Below are positions 42,207 to 50,771 of a DNA stretch of 50,771 nucleotides, one piece after another. The DNA comes from Hydrogenophilales bacterium. Its GTDB lineage: Bacteria; Pseudomonadota; Gammaproteobacteria; Burkholderiales; Thiobacillaceae. Positions within the stretch are counted from its first letter, which is position 1. Each line of letters begins with the position of its first letter. The notes below the pieces were generated by a model. It saw nothing but the letters and a program-made list of their open reading frames with translations, made no database searches and was not told where the DNA came from. The translations under genes and the position numbers were made by a program. Location of the stretch: assembly GCA_024636675.1 (NCBI GenBank), contig JAGXGM010000089.1:1-50771 (forward strand), in the 5' to 3' direction.

Positions 42207-44591
42207 ATGAACAGCACCCATCCGGCTTCCAATCCCGTCCTTGCTGCCGACGAACTGGACAATATCGACGCCTACTGGCGCGCCTGCAATTACCTGGCGG
42301 CGGGCATGATCTACCTGCGCGACAATCCCCTGCTGCGCGAGCCGCTGCAGCCCGCGCACATCAAGGAACGCCTGCTCGGTCACTGGGGTGCGAGCCCTGG
42401 CCTCAGCTTCGCCTACGTCCATCTCAACCGGCTGATCAACAAGTACGACCTCGACGCCATCTTCCTGGCCGGCCCCGGCCATGGCGCGCCCGGCGTGCTG
42501 GCGCCGGTGTACCTGGAAGGGGTCTACAGCGAGGTGTATCCCAACAAGGGCGAAGACGAGGCGGGCATGCGCCGTTTCTTCAAGGCGTTTTCCTTCCCTG
42601 GCGGCATCGGCAGCCACTGCACCCCGGAAACCCCAGGCTCGGTCCACGAAGGCGGCGAACTCGGCTACAGCGTCTCGCACGCCTTCGGCGCGGCGTTCGA
42701 CAACCCCGATCTCCTGGTGGCCGTGATGGTGGGCGACGGCGAGGCCGAAACCGGGCCGCTGTCGGCATCGTGGCATTCCAACAAGTTCCTTAACCCGATC
42801 CGCGATGGCGCGGTGCTGCCCATCCTGCATCTCAACGGCTACAAGATCCACAACCCGACGCTGCTGGCGCGCATCTCGCACGATGAACTGGAGAATCTGT
42901 TCCTCGGCTATGGCTGGACCCCGTATTTCGTCGAGGGATCGGACCCGATGACGATGCATGCCGAGATGGCCCGGGTGATGGAGCAGTGCGTGCTGGATAT
43001 CCGCCGCATCCAGGACGAGGCGCGGCGAAGCGGCATCCCTGGACGACCGCGCTGGCCGATGATCGTGTTGCGCTCGCCCAAAGGCTGGACCGGTCCGGCC
43101 GAGGTGGATGGCAAGAAAGTCGAGGGTTTCTGGCGTTCGCACCAGGTGCCGCTGGCCGGTGTGCGCAGCAACCCGGCCCACCTGCAGCAACTGGAAGCCT
43201 GGCTGCGCAGCTATGACCCCGACACCCTGTTCGACGAGACAGGAAAACTGCGCCCCGAACTGAGGGCGCTGGCGCCCCAGGGCAACCGCCGCATGGGCGC
43301 CAACCCGCATGCCAATGGCGGTCACTTGCGCCGCGCGCTGCGGATGCCGGATTTCCGCGATTACGCCGTCGAATTACCGGGCCCCGGCAAGATCACGGCG
43401 GAAAACACGCGCCCGCTGGGCAAGCTGCTGCGCGACGTGATGGCGCAGAACATGGACAATTTCCGCGTCTTCGGCCCGGATGAGAACGCCTCCAACAGGC
43501 TGGACAATCTCTATGAGGTGACCAAGAAAACCTGGCTCGCCGACATCTACCCGGAAGATGCCGGCGGCAGCGAGCTGTCGCCCGACGGCCGGGTGATGGA
43601 AATGCTCTCGGAACACACCCTGGAGGGCTGGCTGGAAGGCTATCTGCTGACCGGCCGGCACGGCTTCCTGTCCACCTACGAGGCCTTCGTCCATGTGATC
43701 GACTCGATGTTCAACCAGCACGCCAAGTGGCTGGCGATGTCGAGGGAAATCTCGTGGCGGGCGCCGGTGGCGTCGCTCAATCTGCTGATCACCTCGACGG
43801 TGTGGCGCCAGGACCACAACGGTTTCACCCATCAGGATCCGGGCTTCCTCGACGTGGTGGTGAACAAGAGCCCCGCCGTGACCCGCATTTACCTGCCGCC
43901 GGATGTCAACACGCTGCTGGCGACGGCCGCCCACTGCCTGAAAAGCACCGATTACATCAACGTGATCGTCTGCGACAAGCAGAAGCACGTGCAGTACCTG
44001 GACATGGACGCGGCGATCAAGCACTGCACCAAGGGCATCGGCATCTGGGAATGGGCGAGCAACGACGCCGGTGCTGAGCCCGACGTGGTGATGGCCTGCG
44101 CCGGCGACATTCCCACCAAGGAGGCGCTGGCGGCGACGGTGCTGCTGCGCGAGCACTTTCCCGAGCTGAAGGTCCGCTTCATCAACGTGGTCAACCTGTA
44201 CAAGATGGTGCCGCCGAGCGAACATCCGCACGGCCTCTCGGATCGGGATTTCGACAGCCTGTTCACCCTCGATCGCCCGGTGATATTCAACTTCCATGGC
44301 TACCCCTGGCTGATCCATCGCCTGGCTTACCGCCGCACCAACCACGACAACATGCACGTGCGCGGCTACAAGGAGAAGGGCAGCATCAACACGCCGCTGG
44401 AACTGGCGATCGAGAACGAAATCGACCGCTTCAGCCTGGCCATCGACGCGATCAACCGCGTCCCCGGCCTGCATGTGGCCGGCGCCCACGTCAAGGAAAA
44501 GCTGCGCGACATGCAGATCGAGTGCCGCAATTACGCCCACGAACACGGGGTGGATTTGCCGGAAGCGGAGGCATGGAAGTGGCCGTATTGA
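42207..44591 (+). CDS. xfp: Phosphoketolase
   Basis: A 794-residue thiamine diphosphate enzyme that splits xylulose 5-phosphate (and often fructose 6-phosphate) into acetyl phosphate plus glyceraldehyde 3-phosphate or erythrose 4-phosphate. [114 protein letters not shown] and [19 protein letters not shown] are the family blocks, covering ThDP/Mg and substrate-phosphate sites. AAAAGGAG precedes the ATG. With ackA just upstream it gives one ATP and acetate per cleavage. Whether it prefers the five- or six-carbon substrate cannot be read. Confidence 0.97.
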   Translation: MNSTHPASNPVLAADELDNIDAYWRACNYLAAGMIYLRDNPLLREPLQPAHIKERLLGHWGASPGLSFAYVHLNRLINKYDLDAIFLAGPGHGAPGVLAPVYLEGVYSEVYPNKGEDEAGMRRFFKAFSFPGGIGSHCTPETPGSVHEGGELGYSVSHAFGAAFDNPDLLVAVMVGDGEAETGPLSASWHSNKFLNPIRDGAVLPILHLNGYKIHNPTLLARISHDELENLFLGYGWTPYFVEGSDPMTMHAEMARVMEQCVLDIRRIQDEARRSGIPGRPRWPMIVLRSPKGWTGPAEVDGKKVEGFWRSHQVPLAGVRSNPAHLQQLEAWLRSYDPDTLFDETGKLRPELRALAPQGNRRMGANPHANGGHLRRALRMPDFRDYAVELPGPGKITAENTRPLGKLLRDVMAQNMDNFRVFGPDENASNRLDNLYEVTKKTWLADIYPEDAGGSELSPDGRVMEMLSEHTLEGWLEGYLLTGRHGFLSTYEAFVHVIDSMFNQHAKWLAMSREISWRAPVASLNLLITSTVWRQDHNGFTHQDPGFLDVVVNKSPAVTRIYLPPDVNTLLATAAHCLKSTDYINVIVCDKQKHVQYLDMDAAIKHCTKGIGIWEWASNDAGAEPDVVMACAGDIPTKEALAATVLLREHFPELKVRFINVVNLYKMVPPSEHPHGLSDRDFDSLFTLDRPVIFNFHGYPWLIHRLAYRRTNHDNMHVRGYKEKGSINTPLELAIENEIDRFSLAIDAINRVPGLHVAGAHVKEKLRDMQIECRNYAHEHGVDLPEAEAWKWPY

Positions 44592-44645
44592 AGCGGAATT
44601 GAAGCAGCGGCATTGTTCGGGGCGTGGCCGCCCCGGTGCCCTGAC

Positions 44646-44918
44646 ATGATCCCGATCCACGAATGCCTGTCGCGCATCCGCTGGGACGCGCAACTCGCCC
44701 CAAGCCGCTTCGTCATCGGCTACTGGGATCGGGTCGCGGGCAGGGTGCTGTACGCCGATCTGCGCGAAGTCAGCCGGGACGCCGACAACCCGGCTTTTTT
44801 CGACCTGCTGGACGAGGCGGGGGCGGCGCACAGCATCCCGTCCCACCGGGTCAGGGAGGTGTGGCAGGACGGCAAGCTGATCTGGCAGCGCCATCCGCCG
44901 GGCGATATCCCGGCGTAA
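44646..44918 (+). CDS. DUF504/MJ1316-type domain protein
   Basis: A 90-residue protein. IHECLSRIRWDAQLAPSRFVIGYWDR, VLYADLREVSRD, then IPSHRVREVWQDGKLIWQR match the DUF504 family (MJ1316-type), proposed to recognise 2',3'-cyclic phosphate ends of RNA. The R-I-R-W-D, Y-x-D-R and H-R-V-R-E-V-W motifs are the conserved ones. The ATG at 44646 fits the domain start; the ATG at 44613 adds eleven unrelated residues. It is 54 bp after the phosphoketolase gene, perhaps in the same transcript, but no metabolic link is evident. Confidence 0.82.
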   Translation: MIPIHECLSRIRWDAQLAPSRFVIGYWDRVAGRVLYADLREVSRDADNPAFFDLLDEAGAAHSIPSHRVREVWQDGKLIWQRHPPGDIPA

Positions 44919-45038
44919 AGGACGAATCACCCTTCGATTGCCCGGCAAAGCCCCGGAATATGCGCCGGCCAGGCGGATGTGCAGCGGATTTCCTTCAAGA
45001 CCGTCAGACTGCTAGACTGCCCCAAAACCGAGACAAGC

Positions 45039-45809
45039 ATGGCCGAGGCGTCTGATCTTTCCCGTACCGAACCCGCCAGTCCGCGGCGCCTGCAACAGGC
45101 GCGTAGCGCGGGCGATGTGCCGCGCTCTGCCGAACTTGCTGCGTGGGCAGTATTGCTGTCGGCGCTGGGCATGCTGGGCTGGCTGGCGCCGCGCCTGATC
45201 GATGCCTTGCAGGCCCTGACCGCAGCGGCGTTCATTCACGCCGCGCAGCCCTTTTCCCCGGTTTTTCTTGAAGCGGCACAGGCCGCGCTGTGGGCGGTTG
45301 TGCCGGTGCTGGCCGTCATTTTTGTTGCCGCGCTGGTGGCGCCGATGCTGCTTTCAGGCTGGGTGTACGCACCCGCGATCACTCAGGCCGACCTGACGCG
45401 TGCCAATCCGTTCAAACCGCTTGCCCGGCTGTTTTCAGCCGATTCCCTTTTCGACGGCGCGATGGCGCTGCTGAAACTGGCGCTCGCCGCCGCAGCGGTC
45501 GGCTGGGCGCTGGAAAGCGGATGGCCGGCGCTGCAAAGCCTGGCTGGCGGCGAGCCGGCGCTGGCGCTGGATGCATCGGCTGCCTGGGTGGCACGCGGCC
45601 TGTTGGCGCTGGCGGGAGCGCTGGCGCTGGCGGCGGCGCTGGACGCCGGCTGGCGCTGGTGGCGCTACCTGCGCCGGCACGCGATGACCTGGCAGGAGGT
45701 GGTGGCCGAGGCGCGCGAAGCCGAAGGCAGTCCGGAAATGCGCGCACGGCTGCGCAGCCGCCAGCAGCAGGCGGGGCCGGGCCGGCATGTTGACGAGGTG
45801 ATCGGATGA
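45039..45809 (+). CDS. flhB: FlhB, flagellar export gate protein without its C-terminal domain
   Basis: A 256-residue protein matching only the membrane half and linker of FlhB. The N-terminus (TEPASPRRLQQARSAGDVPRSAEL) is the usual E-x-x-T-x-x-R-L-x-x-A-R-x-x-G-x-x-x-x-S pattern. Four hydrophobic segments follow, including the RANPFKPLARLFSADSLFDG block. The linker MTWQEVVAEAREAEGSPEMRARL is the family's cytoplasmic K-x-E-x-K-x-E-x-G-x-P-x-x-K-x-x-x-R helix. Normal FlhB (about 350-380 residues) continues into an autocleaved domain with N-P-T-H; here it ends at DEVIG, and flhA begins with an ATGA overlap. That domain controls the switch from rod/hook to filament export, so it may be encoded separately elsewhere. 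Confidence 0.88.
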   Translation: MAEASDLSRTEPASPRRLQQARSAGDVPRSAELAAWAVLLSALGMLGWLAPRLIDALQALTAAAFIHAAQPFSPVFLEAAQAALWAVVPVLAVIFVAALVAPMLLSGWVYAPAITQADLTRANPFKPLARLFSADSLFDGAMALLKLALAAAAVGWALESGWPALQSLAGGEPALALDASAAWVARGLLALAGALALAAALDAGWRWWRYLRRHAMTWQEVVAEAREAEGSPEMRARLRSRQQQAGPGRHVDEVIG

Positions 45810-47881
45810 ACGCGCAGGGCGTGATGGTGATGGGCATGCCGGTGAACCGGCTGGCGGTGCCGCTGCTGGTGCTGCTGATCCTGGCGATGATGATCCTGCC
45901 GCTGCCCACCTTCATGCTCGACGTGCTGTTCACGCTCAACATCGCGCTGGCGATGATCGTGATGCTGGTGAGCCTGAACGCGCGGCGCCCGCTCGATTTC
46001 TCGGTGTTTCCCACAGTGCTGCTGCTGACCACCCTGCTGCGCCTGGCGCTCAACGTGGCGTCCACCCGCATCATCCTGATGCAGGGGCACACCGGGCCGG
46101 AAGCGGCGGGCAAGGTGATCGAGTCCTTCGGCAACTTCCTGGTCGGCGGCAACTATGTCGTCGGCTTCGTGGTGTTCCTGATCCTGGTCATCATCAACTT
46201 CGTCGTCATCACCAAGGGCGCCGGGCGCATCGCCGAGGTGGCGGCGCGCTTCACCCTCGATTCGATGCCGGGCAAGCAGCTGGCGGTGGATGCCGACCTC
46301 AACGCCGGCTTCATCAACGAGTCCGAGGCGCGCACGCGCCGCCACGAAATCGGCCGCGAGTCCGATTTCTACGGCGCGATGGACGGCGCCTCCAAATTCG
46401 TGCGCGGCGACGCGGTCGCCGGCATCATCATCCTGCTGGTCAACCTCGTGGGCGGCGTTCTGGTCGGGCTGTTCCAGCACGATCTGGGGCTGACGGAGGC
46501 GCTCGGGCGTTACGCGCTGCTGACGGTGGGCGATGGCCTGGTGACGCAGATTCCGGCGCTGATCATCTCGACCGCGGCGGGCATCGTGGTCAGCCGCGCG
46601 TCGAGCGAGCAGGACCTGTCGCGGGAATTTTCCACCCAGGTTTTCGGCCGGCCGCAGACGCTGTACGTGGCCGCCGCGGTGCTGGGCGCGCTGGGGCTGA
46701 TCCCGGGAACGCCGCATCTGGCTTTCCTCACCATCGCTGTGGTATTAGGCGGGCTGGGATTCTGGCTGATGCGCCGTCAGCGCGCGGCGTTCGATGACGA
46801 GCCGCTGGCGCTGATCGATGCGGACATCGCGCCGGCCGATGTCACCTGGGACGACATTCCGCCAGTCGACGTGCTGGCGCTCGAAGTCGGTTACCGGCTG
46901 ATCCCGCTGGTCGACCGCAACCAGGGCGGCGCCGCGCTCACCCGGATTACCGAGGCGCGCCGCCGCTTCGCCACCGACATGGGGCTGGTGGTGCCACTCA
47001 TCCGCGTGCGCGACAACCTCGACCTCAAACCCAACAGCTATCGCATCACTCTGAAGGGCGTCGACGTCGCCCACGGGGAGATGCCCGGCGGCCAGGTGCT
47101 GGCGGTCGACATGGGCGAGGTGCTGGGGCAGCTCGACGGCCCACCGGGGGACGACCCGCTGACCGGGCTGGCGGGCATCTGGATCGGCGCCGGGCGGGTC
47201 GAGGAAGCCGAACTGCGCGGTTTCGTGGTGCTGGAGCCCGCCGAACTGATCGCGCGCCAGGTCGAGGCCGTGTTCCGCCAGCACGCGCCCGAACTGCTGG
47301 GGCGCAGCGAAGTGCAGCAATTGCTCGACACACTGGCGCGCAACCATCCCGGGCTGGTCGAGGACGTGACGCCGCGCCACCTGCCGCTGACCAGCGTGCA
47401 GGCGGTATTGCAGCAGCTGATCGCGGAGAACGTGTCGATCCGCGATACCCGCACCCTGTTCGAGACGCTGGCGGCGCGCGCGCCGAAAAGCCAGGCGATC
47501 GACGATCTGGTGGAAACCGTGCGCGCAGCGCTGGGGCGCAGCATCGTCGACCGCCTGTTCGAAGGCAGCAACACGCTGCAGGTGATCGGTCTGGCCGCCG
47601 CCACCGAAACCCGCCTGCTGAACGAGATGGGCGACGAGGGCGAAGCCCTGCTGTCGCCCGCCACGCTGGACGCCCTGAACGACGCCGCCGAACACGCGCT
47701 GGCCGAGCAGGAAGGCGCAGGCTACCCGCCGGTGCTGCTGACCTCGCCCGGCCTGCGTGCCATGCTGGCGCGGCTGCTGCGGCGCAACCTGCCGCGGCTT
47801 GCGGTAATTGCCTACGCCGAGGTGCCTGCCGATAAAATGGTTCAGGTGACGACGGAACTGTCGATAGGAGAGGGCGCATGA
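45806..47881 (+). CDS. flhA: FlhA, flagellar type III export gate protein
   Basis: A 691-residue export-gate protein. About eight membrane helices fill residues 15-310, with LPLPTFMLDVLFTLNIALAM, FPTVLLLTTLLRLALNVASTR, FVVITKGAGRIAEVAARFTLDSMPGKQLAVDADLNAGFI (the FHIPEP signature region) and GDGLVTQIPALIISTAAGIVVSR. The cytosolic domain from about 340 has LEVGYRLIPLVD, DNLDLKPNSYRITLKGV and LTSVQAVLQQLIAENVSIRDTRTLFETLA. The length is normal and nothing looks degraded. It is coupled to the truncated flhB by a 4-base overlap and to flhF by another (ATGA at 47878-47881). Confidence 0.97.
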   Translation: MNAQGVMVMGMPVNRLAVPLLVLLILAMMILPLPTFMLDVLFTLNIALAMIVMLVSLNARRPLDFSVFPTVLLLTTLLRLALNVASTRIILMQGHTGPEAAGKVIESFGNFLVGGNYVVGFVVFLILVIINFVVITKGAGRIAEVAARFTLDSMPGKQLAVDADLNAGFINESEARTRRHEIGRESDFYGAMDGASKFVRGDAVAGIIILLVNLVGGVLVGLFQHDLGLTEALGRYALLTVGDGLVTQIPALIISTAAGIVVSRASSEQDLSREFSTQVFGRPQTLYVAAAVLGALGLIPGTPHLAFLTIAVVLGGLGFWLMRRQRAAFDDEPLALIDADIAPADVTWDDIPPVDVLALEVGYRLIPLVDRNQGGAALTRITEARRRFATDMGLVVPLIRVRDNLDLKPNSYRITLKGVDVAHGEMPGGQVLAVDMGEVLGQLDGPPGDDPLTGLAGIWIGAGRVEEAELRGFVVLEPAELIARQVEAVFRQHAPELLGRSEVQQLLDTLARNHPGLVEDVTPRHLPLTSVQAVLQQLIAENVSIRDTRTLFETLAARAPKSQAIDDLVETVRAALGRSIVDRLFEGSNTLQVIGLAAATETRLLNEMGDEGEALLSPATLDALNDAAEHALAEQEGAGYPPVLLTSPGLRAMLARLLRRNLPRLAVIAYAEVPADKMVQVTTELSIGEGA

Positions 47882-49014
47882 GCGTGCAGATATTCGTCGC
47901 GCCGAACGCGCGCGAAGGCCTGGCGCGGGTTCGGCGCGAACTGGGCGACGACGCCGTGGTGCTGTCCACCCGGCCGCACCCGCAGGGCGTCGAGCTGCTG
48001 GCCAGCGCCTACGGCGAGCTGGCGGTGCCGGCGGTCAGCGAGACGCCGGATACGGCCGGCAGCTCGCGCATCCTGAACGAGCTGTCGCGCCTGCGCGGCA
48101 TGCTGCAAAACCAGCTGGCCGGCTTTGCCTGGGGCACGGGACGGCGGCGCGACCCGGTGCGGGTGGCGCTGATGCAAACGCTGTTCGCCGCCGGCTTCGG
48201 CAGCGCGCTCGCCCGCACCCTGGCCGCGCGCCTGCCGCGCGGGCTGGATAACGACGCTGCCCAGCACTGGCTGCGCCAGGTACTGATCCGCAACCTGCCG
48301 CTGCTGGGGCGCGATGCCGACCTGCTGGCGCGGGGCGGCCATTACGCGCTGGTCGGCGCGACCGGCTCGGGCAAGACCACTACGCTGGCCAAACTCGCCG
48401 CGCGCGGCGTGGATGCGCACGGTGCCGGCGAGGTCGCGCTGGTGGCCGCCGATGCCTACCGCATCGGCGCAGCGGCGCAAGTGACGGTATATGCCGACCT
48501 GCTGGGCGTGTCGCTGCATGAGGTCAAGGATCAAACCCAACTGGCCGAGTTGCTGCCGCAACTTGCTGCCAAAAAACTGGTGCTGATCGACACCGCAGGG
48601 TTTGCGCCGACCGACCCGCGCGTCCGCGCGGGCCAGACGCTCGATACCCTGGGCGTGCGCCGTCTGCTGGTGATTTCCGCCAACCAGCAGGGGGCGGCGA
48701 TCGAGCAGGCGATGACGCATTTTGGCCAGGGCGCGGCCGCCTGCATTCTCACCAAGCTCGACGAAACCCCGCAGCCGGGCGCCGCGCTCGACAGCCTGAT
48801 CCGCCACCGCCTGCCGCTGGCGTATATCAGCGGCGGCCAGCGCGTGCCGGAAGACCTGCACGCGCCCAACGCCGCCTACCTCGTCGACCGTGCGTTGAAG
48901 GGCGGCCAGCTCGCCACCCCGTATGCGCTGGAGGCCGAGGACTGGCCGCTGTTTGCCGGCGTCGAGGCCGAGCGCGCCGAGCGCCGTACCCAAAAGGGCA
49001 CAGGTGCCGGCTGA
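47878..49014 (+). CDS. flhF: FlhF, SRP-type GTPase for flagellar placement
   Basis: A 378-residue SRP-family GTPase. The start MSVQIFVAPNAREGLARVRRELGDDAVVLSTR is typical for FlhF. The NG domain follows: G1 loop GATGSGKTTTLAKLAARG from about residue 160, VALVAADAYRIGAAAQVTVYADLLGV, LVLIDTAGFAPTDPRV and CILTKLDETPQPGAALD (the T-K-L-D guanine motif), then LPLAYISGGQRVPEDL. The basic middle region of other FlhF proteins is short here. FlhF marks the pole for flagellum assembly. Its end overlaps the start of the FlhG-like gene by 11 bases. Confidence 0.96.
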   Translation: MSVQIFVAPNAREGLARVRRELGDDAVVLSTRPHPQGVELLASAYGELAVPAVSETPDTAGSSRILNELSRLRGMLQNQLAGFAWGTGRRRDPVRVALMQTLFAAGFGSALARTLAARLPRGLDNDAAQHWLRQVLIRNLPLLGRDADLLARGGHYALVGATGSGKTTTLAKLAARGVDAHGAGEVALVAADAYRIGAAAQVTVYADLLGVSLHEVKDQTQLAELLPQLAAKKLVLIDTAGFAPTDPRVRAGQTLDTLGVRRLLVISANQQGAAIEQAMTHFGQGAAACILTKLDETPQPGAALDSLIRHRLPLAYISGGQRVPEDLHAPNAAYLVDRALKGGQLATPYALEAEDWPLFAGVEAERAERRTQKGTGAG

Positions 49015-49690
49015 CCAGGCCGCCGGGCTCAGACGGCGGCGCGCCCAGCCGCCGCCCACTTGCGTCCACTGCTTTTTCGACACCGCCGACTCCACTGTCC
49101 GACTGGCGCAGGTGCTGCATCGGTGCGGCCGAACTTCGCTGCTGATCGATGCCTGCGGCCGGCTCTTTGCCGATGCCCCCCGCAGCCTGCTCGGCTGGAC
49201 GCGCCAGCTCGAGCGCGGACAGCTGCACACGCTGCCCATGCCGTATGGCGAGGGCTGGTATGCACCGGGGATACTGGGAGACGAACCGGCGTTGTTGGCT
49301 GCCGCAGGGGGCCACGATTGCGTCGTCTTCGATGCGTGCCCGAACGCGCCGGACTGGACCCCGCTGCCGGGCGCGGCCAGATTCGTCATTCTGGAAGTGA
49401 ATGCGCTGCCTGCATCGACCTTGCAGGGCTACGCCCTGCTCAAAACGCTGGCCCACTCGGGGGCGTCCATCAGCGTCGGTCTGCTGGGGAACGCCGCCGC
49501 CTGCGATCACCTGCAGGCTGCATGTGGACGCTTTCTCGACCCTGCCTTCACCCGGGCCGTTTACAACGCCGCACACGAGGATGACGCATTCGCCACGCTT
49601 GCCGTTAGAATGGCGCACGAGGAGACGGGCCTGACGGCGCGTTATCAAGCAGAAAACACTGAAAGCATGGCCTTGAAACATGGCTGTTAA
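49004..49690 (+). CDS. FlhG/MinD-like protein without a Walker A motif
   Basis: A protein of about 228 residues in the flhG position, between flhF and fliA. It shows the MinD/ParA fold in outline: TCVHCFFDTADSTVRLAQVLHRCGRTSLLIDACGRLF corresponds to the first strand, P-loop, helix and the D-A-D-strand; HDCVVFDACPNAPDW corresponds to the switch II strand. But the deviant Walker A (K-G-G-x-G-K-T) is replaced by FFDTADST with no Lys, so ATP binding in the usual way is unlikely. FlhG normally stimulates FlhF and limits flagellar number. The GTG at 49004 is chosen from the overlap with flhF; no domain alternative was found. Assignment rests on context plus weak similarity. Confidence 0.72.
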   Translation: MPADQAAGLRRRRAQPPPTCVHCFFDTADSTVRLAQVLHRCGRTSLLIDACGRLFADAPRSLLGWTRQLERGQLHTLPMPYGEGWYAPGILGDEPALLAAAGGHDCVVFDACPNAPDWTPLPGAARFVILEVNALPASTLQGYALLKTLAHSGASISVGLLGNAAACDHLQAACGRFLDPAFTRAVYNAAHEDDAFATLAVRMAHEETGLTARYQAENTESMALKHGC

Positions 49691-50402
49691 ACCCACGCAG
49701 CAAGCAACGTCGCCAGACGAACAGATTGCCAAATATGCGCCGCTGGTCAAGCGCATTGCCTATCACATGATGGCGCGGCTGCCAGCCAGCGTCGAAGTCG
49801 ACGACCTCATTCAGGTGGGCCTGATCGGCCTGATGGATGCGGTGTCCCGCTTCGACGGCAATCAGGGCGCCCAGTTCGAATCCTATGCCACCCAGCGCAT
49901 CCGCGGTTCCATGCTCGACGAGTTGCGCGAAGCCGACTGGCTGCCGCGCCATGTGCGGCAGAAATCGCGGCAAATCGAATCCGCCATCAACCGGCTGCAA
50001 CAGCGCAACGGCAAGCCGCCGACCGAGCAGGAAATCTCGGCCGAGCTGGACATGCCGATCGACCAGTACCAGTCCATGCTGGGCGACGTGAGATGCTCGC
50101 AGCTGCTGTATTACGAAGACTTCTCGGACGAGGACAGCGCCAGCTTTCTGGAACGCTATCTGGTCGACGGCAGCAACGATCCGCTTGCAGTGCTGGAGGA
50201 CGAAGGCTTCCGCGACAGTCTGGTTTCTGCGATCCACAATCTGCCCGAACGCGAGCGCAGCATGATGGGCATGTACTACGAGCAGGACATGAACCTGAAG
50301 GAAATCGGCGCGGTGCTCGGCGTGTCCGAATCGCGCGTGTGCCAGCTGCATTCGCAGGCGGTGGCACGCCTGCGGGCCCAGTTGAAGATCTGGAAAAGCT
50401 GA
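49680..50402 (+). CDS. fliA: RNA polymerase sigma factor FliA (sigma-28)
   Basis: A 240-residue flagellar sigma factor. Region 2 reads YAPLVKRIAYHMMARLPASVEVDDLIQVGLIGLMDAVSRFDGNQGAQFESYATQRIRGSMLDELREADWLPR. Region 3 reads INRLQQRNGKPPTEQEISAELDM, and region 4 reads ALHNLPERE-like and MNLKEIGAVLGVSESRVCQLHSQAVARLRAQL. This is complete and standard. It directs late flagellar genes (flagellin, chemotaxis) after FlgM is exported. It overlaps the FlhG-like gene by 11 bases, so the flhB-flhA-flhF-flhG-fliA block is one transcript. Confidence 0.96.
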   Translation: MAVKPTQQATSPDEQIAKYAPLVKRIAYHMMARLPASVEVDDLIQVGLIGLMDAVSRFDGNQGAQFESYATQRIRGSMLDELREADWLPRHVRQKSRQIESAINRLQQRNGKPPTEQEISAELDMPIDQYQSMLGDVRCSQLLYYEDFSDEDSASFLERYLVDGSNDPLAVLEDEGFRDSLVSAIHNLPERERSMMGMYYEQDMNLKEIGAVLGVSESRVCQLHSQAVARLRAQLKIWKS

Positions 50403-50492
50403 CGCGGCCTGCCTGCCGGGGCCGCTGGCGCGGCGGAACACGCGCAAATCCGCGATAATGGCAGCTTGTCCAACCTGCCCGCATCGCCTCCC

Positions 50493-50771
50493 ATGAGCCC
50501 AGCCGCCCTCAAGAAAAAAGCCCTCGATTACCACCGCCTGCCCAAGCCCGGCAAGCTTTCGGTCGAGTCGTCCAAGCCCTGCTCCACGCAAGAAGATTTG
50601 TCCCTGGCCTACACGCCGGGCGTGGCGCAACCGGTGCTGGAAATCGCGAAAAACCCCGAGAAGGCCTACGACTACACCAACAAGGGCAACCTGGTTGCGG
50701 TGATCACCGACGGCACCGCGATCCTGGGCCTGGGCAACCGCGGCCCGCTCGCCGCCAAGCCGGTAATGGAA
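50493..50771 (+). CDS. maeB: Malic enzyme, N-terminal part (runs off the window)
   Basis: Ninety-three codons to the window edge. [36 protein letters not shown] and [35 protein letters not shown] are the start of the NAD(P)-dependent malic enzyme of the MaeB type: Tyr and Lys positions of the active site, then G-x-G-N-x-G before the metal site. It converts malate to pyruvate + CO2. MaeB proteins often carry a phosphotransacetylase-like C-terminal half, which cannot be seen here. It starts about 90 bp after fliA and is probably an independent gene. Confidence 0.93.
   Translation, partial: MSPAALKKKALDYHRLPKPGKLSVESSKPCSTQEDLSLAYTPGVAQPVLEIAKNPEKAYDYTNKGNLVAVITDGTAILGLGNRGPLAAKPVME

Noticed and set aside
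45780-45830. Simple frameshift at the end of flhB
   Set aside because: The sequence after the stop is the start of FlhA, not FlhB C-terminal sequence in another frame, so no single-base change would restore the missing domain.

Overview
The window is a GC-rich, gene-dense stretch of a proteobacterial chromosome. SoxC-type sulfite dehydrogenase, a DsrC-family protein, a FlhB-FlhA-FlhF-FlhG-FliA flagellar block and a trehalose/glycogen/phosphoketolase block together suggest a betaproteobacterium, perhaps a sulfur- or iron-oxidising Nitrosomonadales member such as Thiobacillaceae or Gallionellaceae. That placement is an inference from gene content, not from a marker gene. I saw no rRNA, tRNA or CRISPR array.

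Layout. (1) 1-9.8 kb holds stress and redox accessory genes: the edge of an IS481-type element, an SDR oxidoreductase, a glycine-zipper membrane protein, a CBS-domain protein under an FNR-like regulator, a sorbosone-dehydrogenase-like beta-propeller, an encapsulin nanocompartment with its encapsulated ferritin, a SoxC-like molybdoenzyme with a monoheme cytochrome, dodecin, and a DsrC homologue without cysteines. (2) 9.8-13 kb has a membrane metallophosphoesterase, a deletion scar that joins the start of an F-type ATPase beta gene to the end of a gamma gene, and a bactofilin-like membrane protein pair. (3) 13.2-20.3 kb is a tight four-gene run: PEP synthase, PolX, an Fpg/MutM glycosylase and a phospholipase D-VTT fusion. 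(4) 20.5-26.4 kb has a DUF72 protein, a double PRC-barrel protein, a P-type cation ATPase and MgtE.

(5) 26.5-44.6 kb is a storage-carbon and compatible-solute island: TreS fused to a maltokinase-like domain, TreZ, a MalQ-TreY fusion, a small sensor-like membrane protein, GlgX, GlgC, acetate kinase and phosphoketolase. Glucans would be trimmed by GlgX and MalQ, turned into trehalose by TreY/TreZ, and linked to maltose by TreS. Phosphoketolase and acetate kinase would drain sugar phosphates to acetate with ATP gain. (6) 45.0-50.4 kb is the flagellar export and regulation cluster flhB-flhA-flhF-flhG-fliA, followed by the start of a malic enzyme gene.

The observations most worth a second look are these. 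The maltokinase half of TreS-Pep2 has lost its catalytic and metal-binding acids. FlhB stops just before its autocleaved C-terminal domain. The FlhG-like protein lacks a P-loop. MalQ and TreY are fused. The DsrC homologue has no cysteine. An ATPase operon has apparently been deleted down to its two ends.
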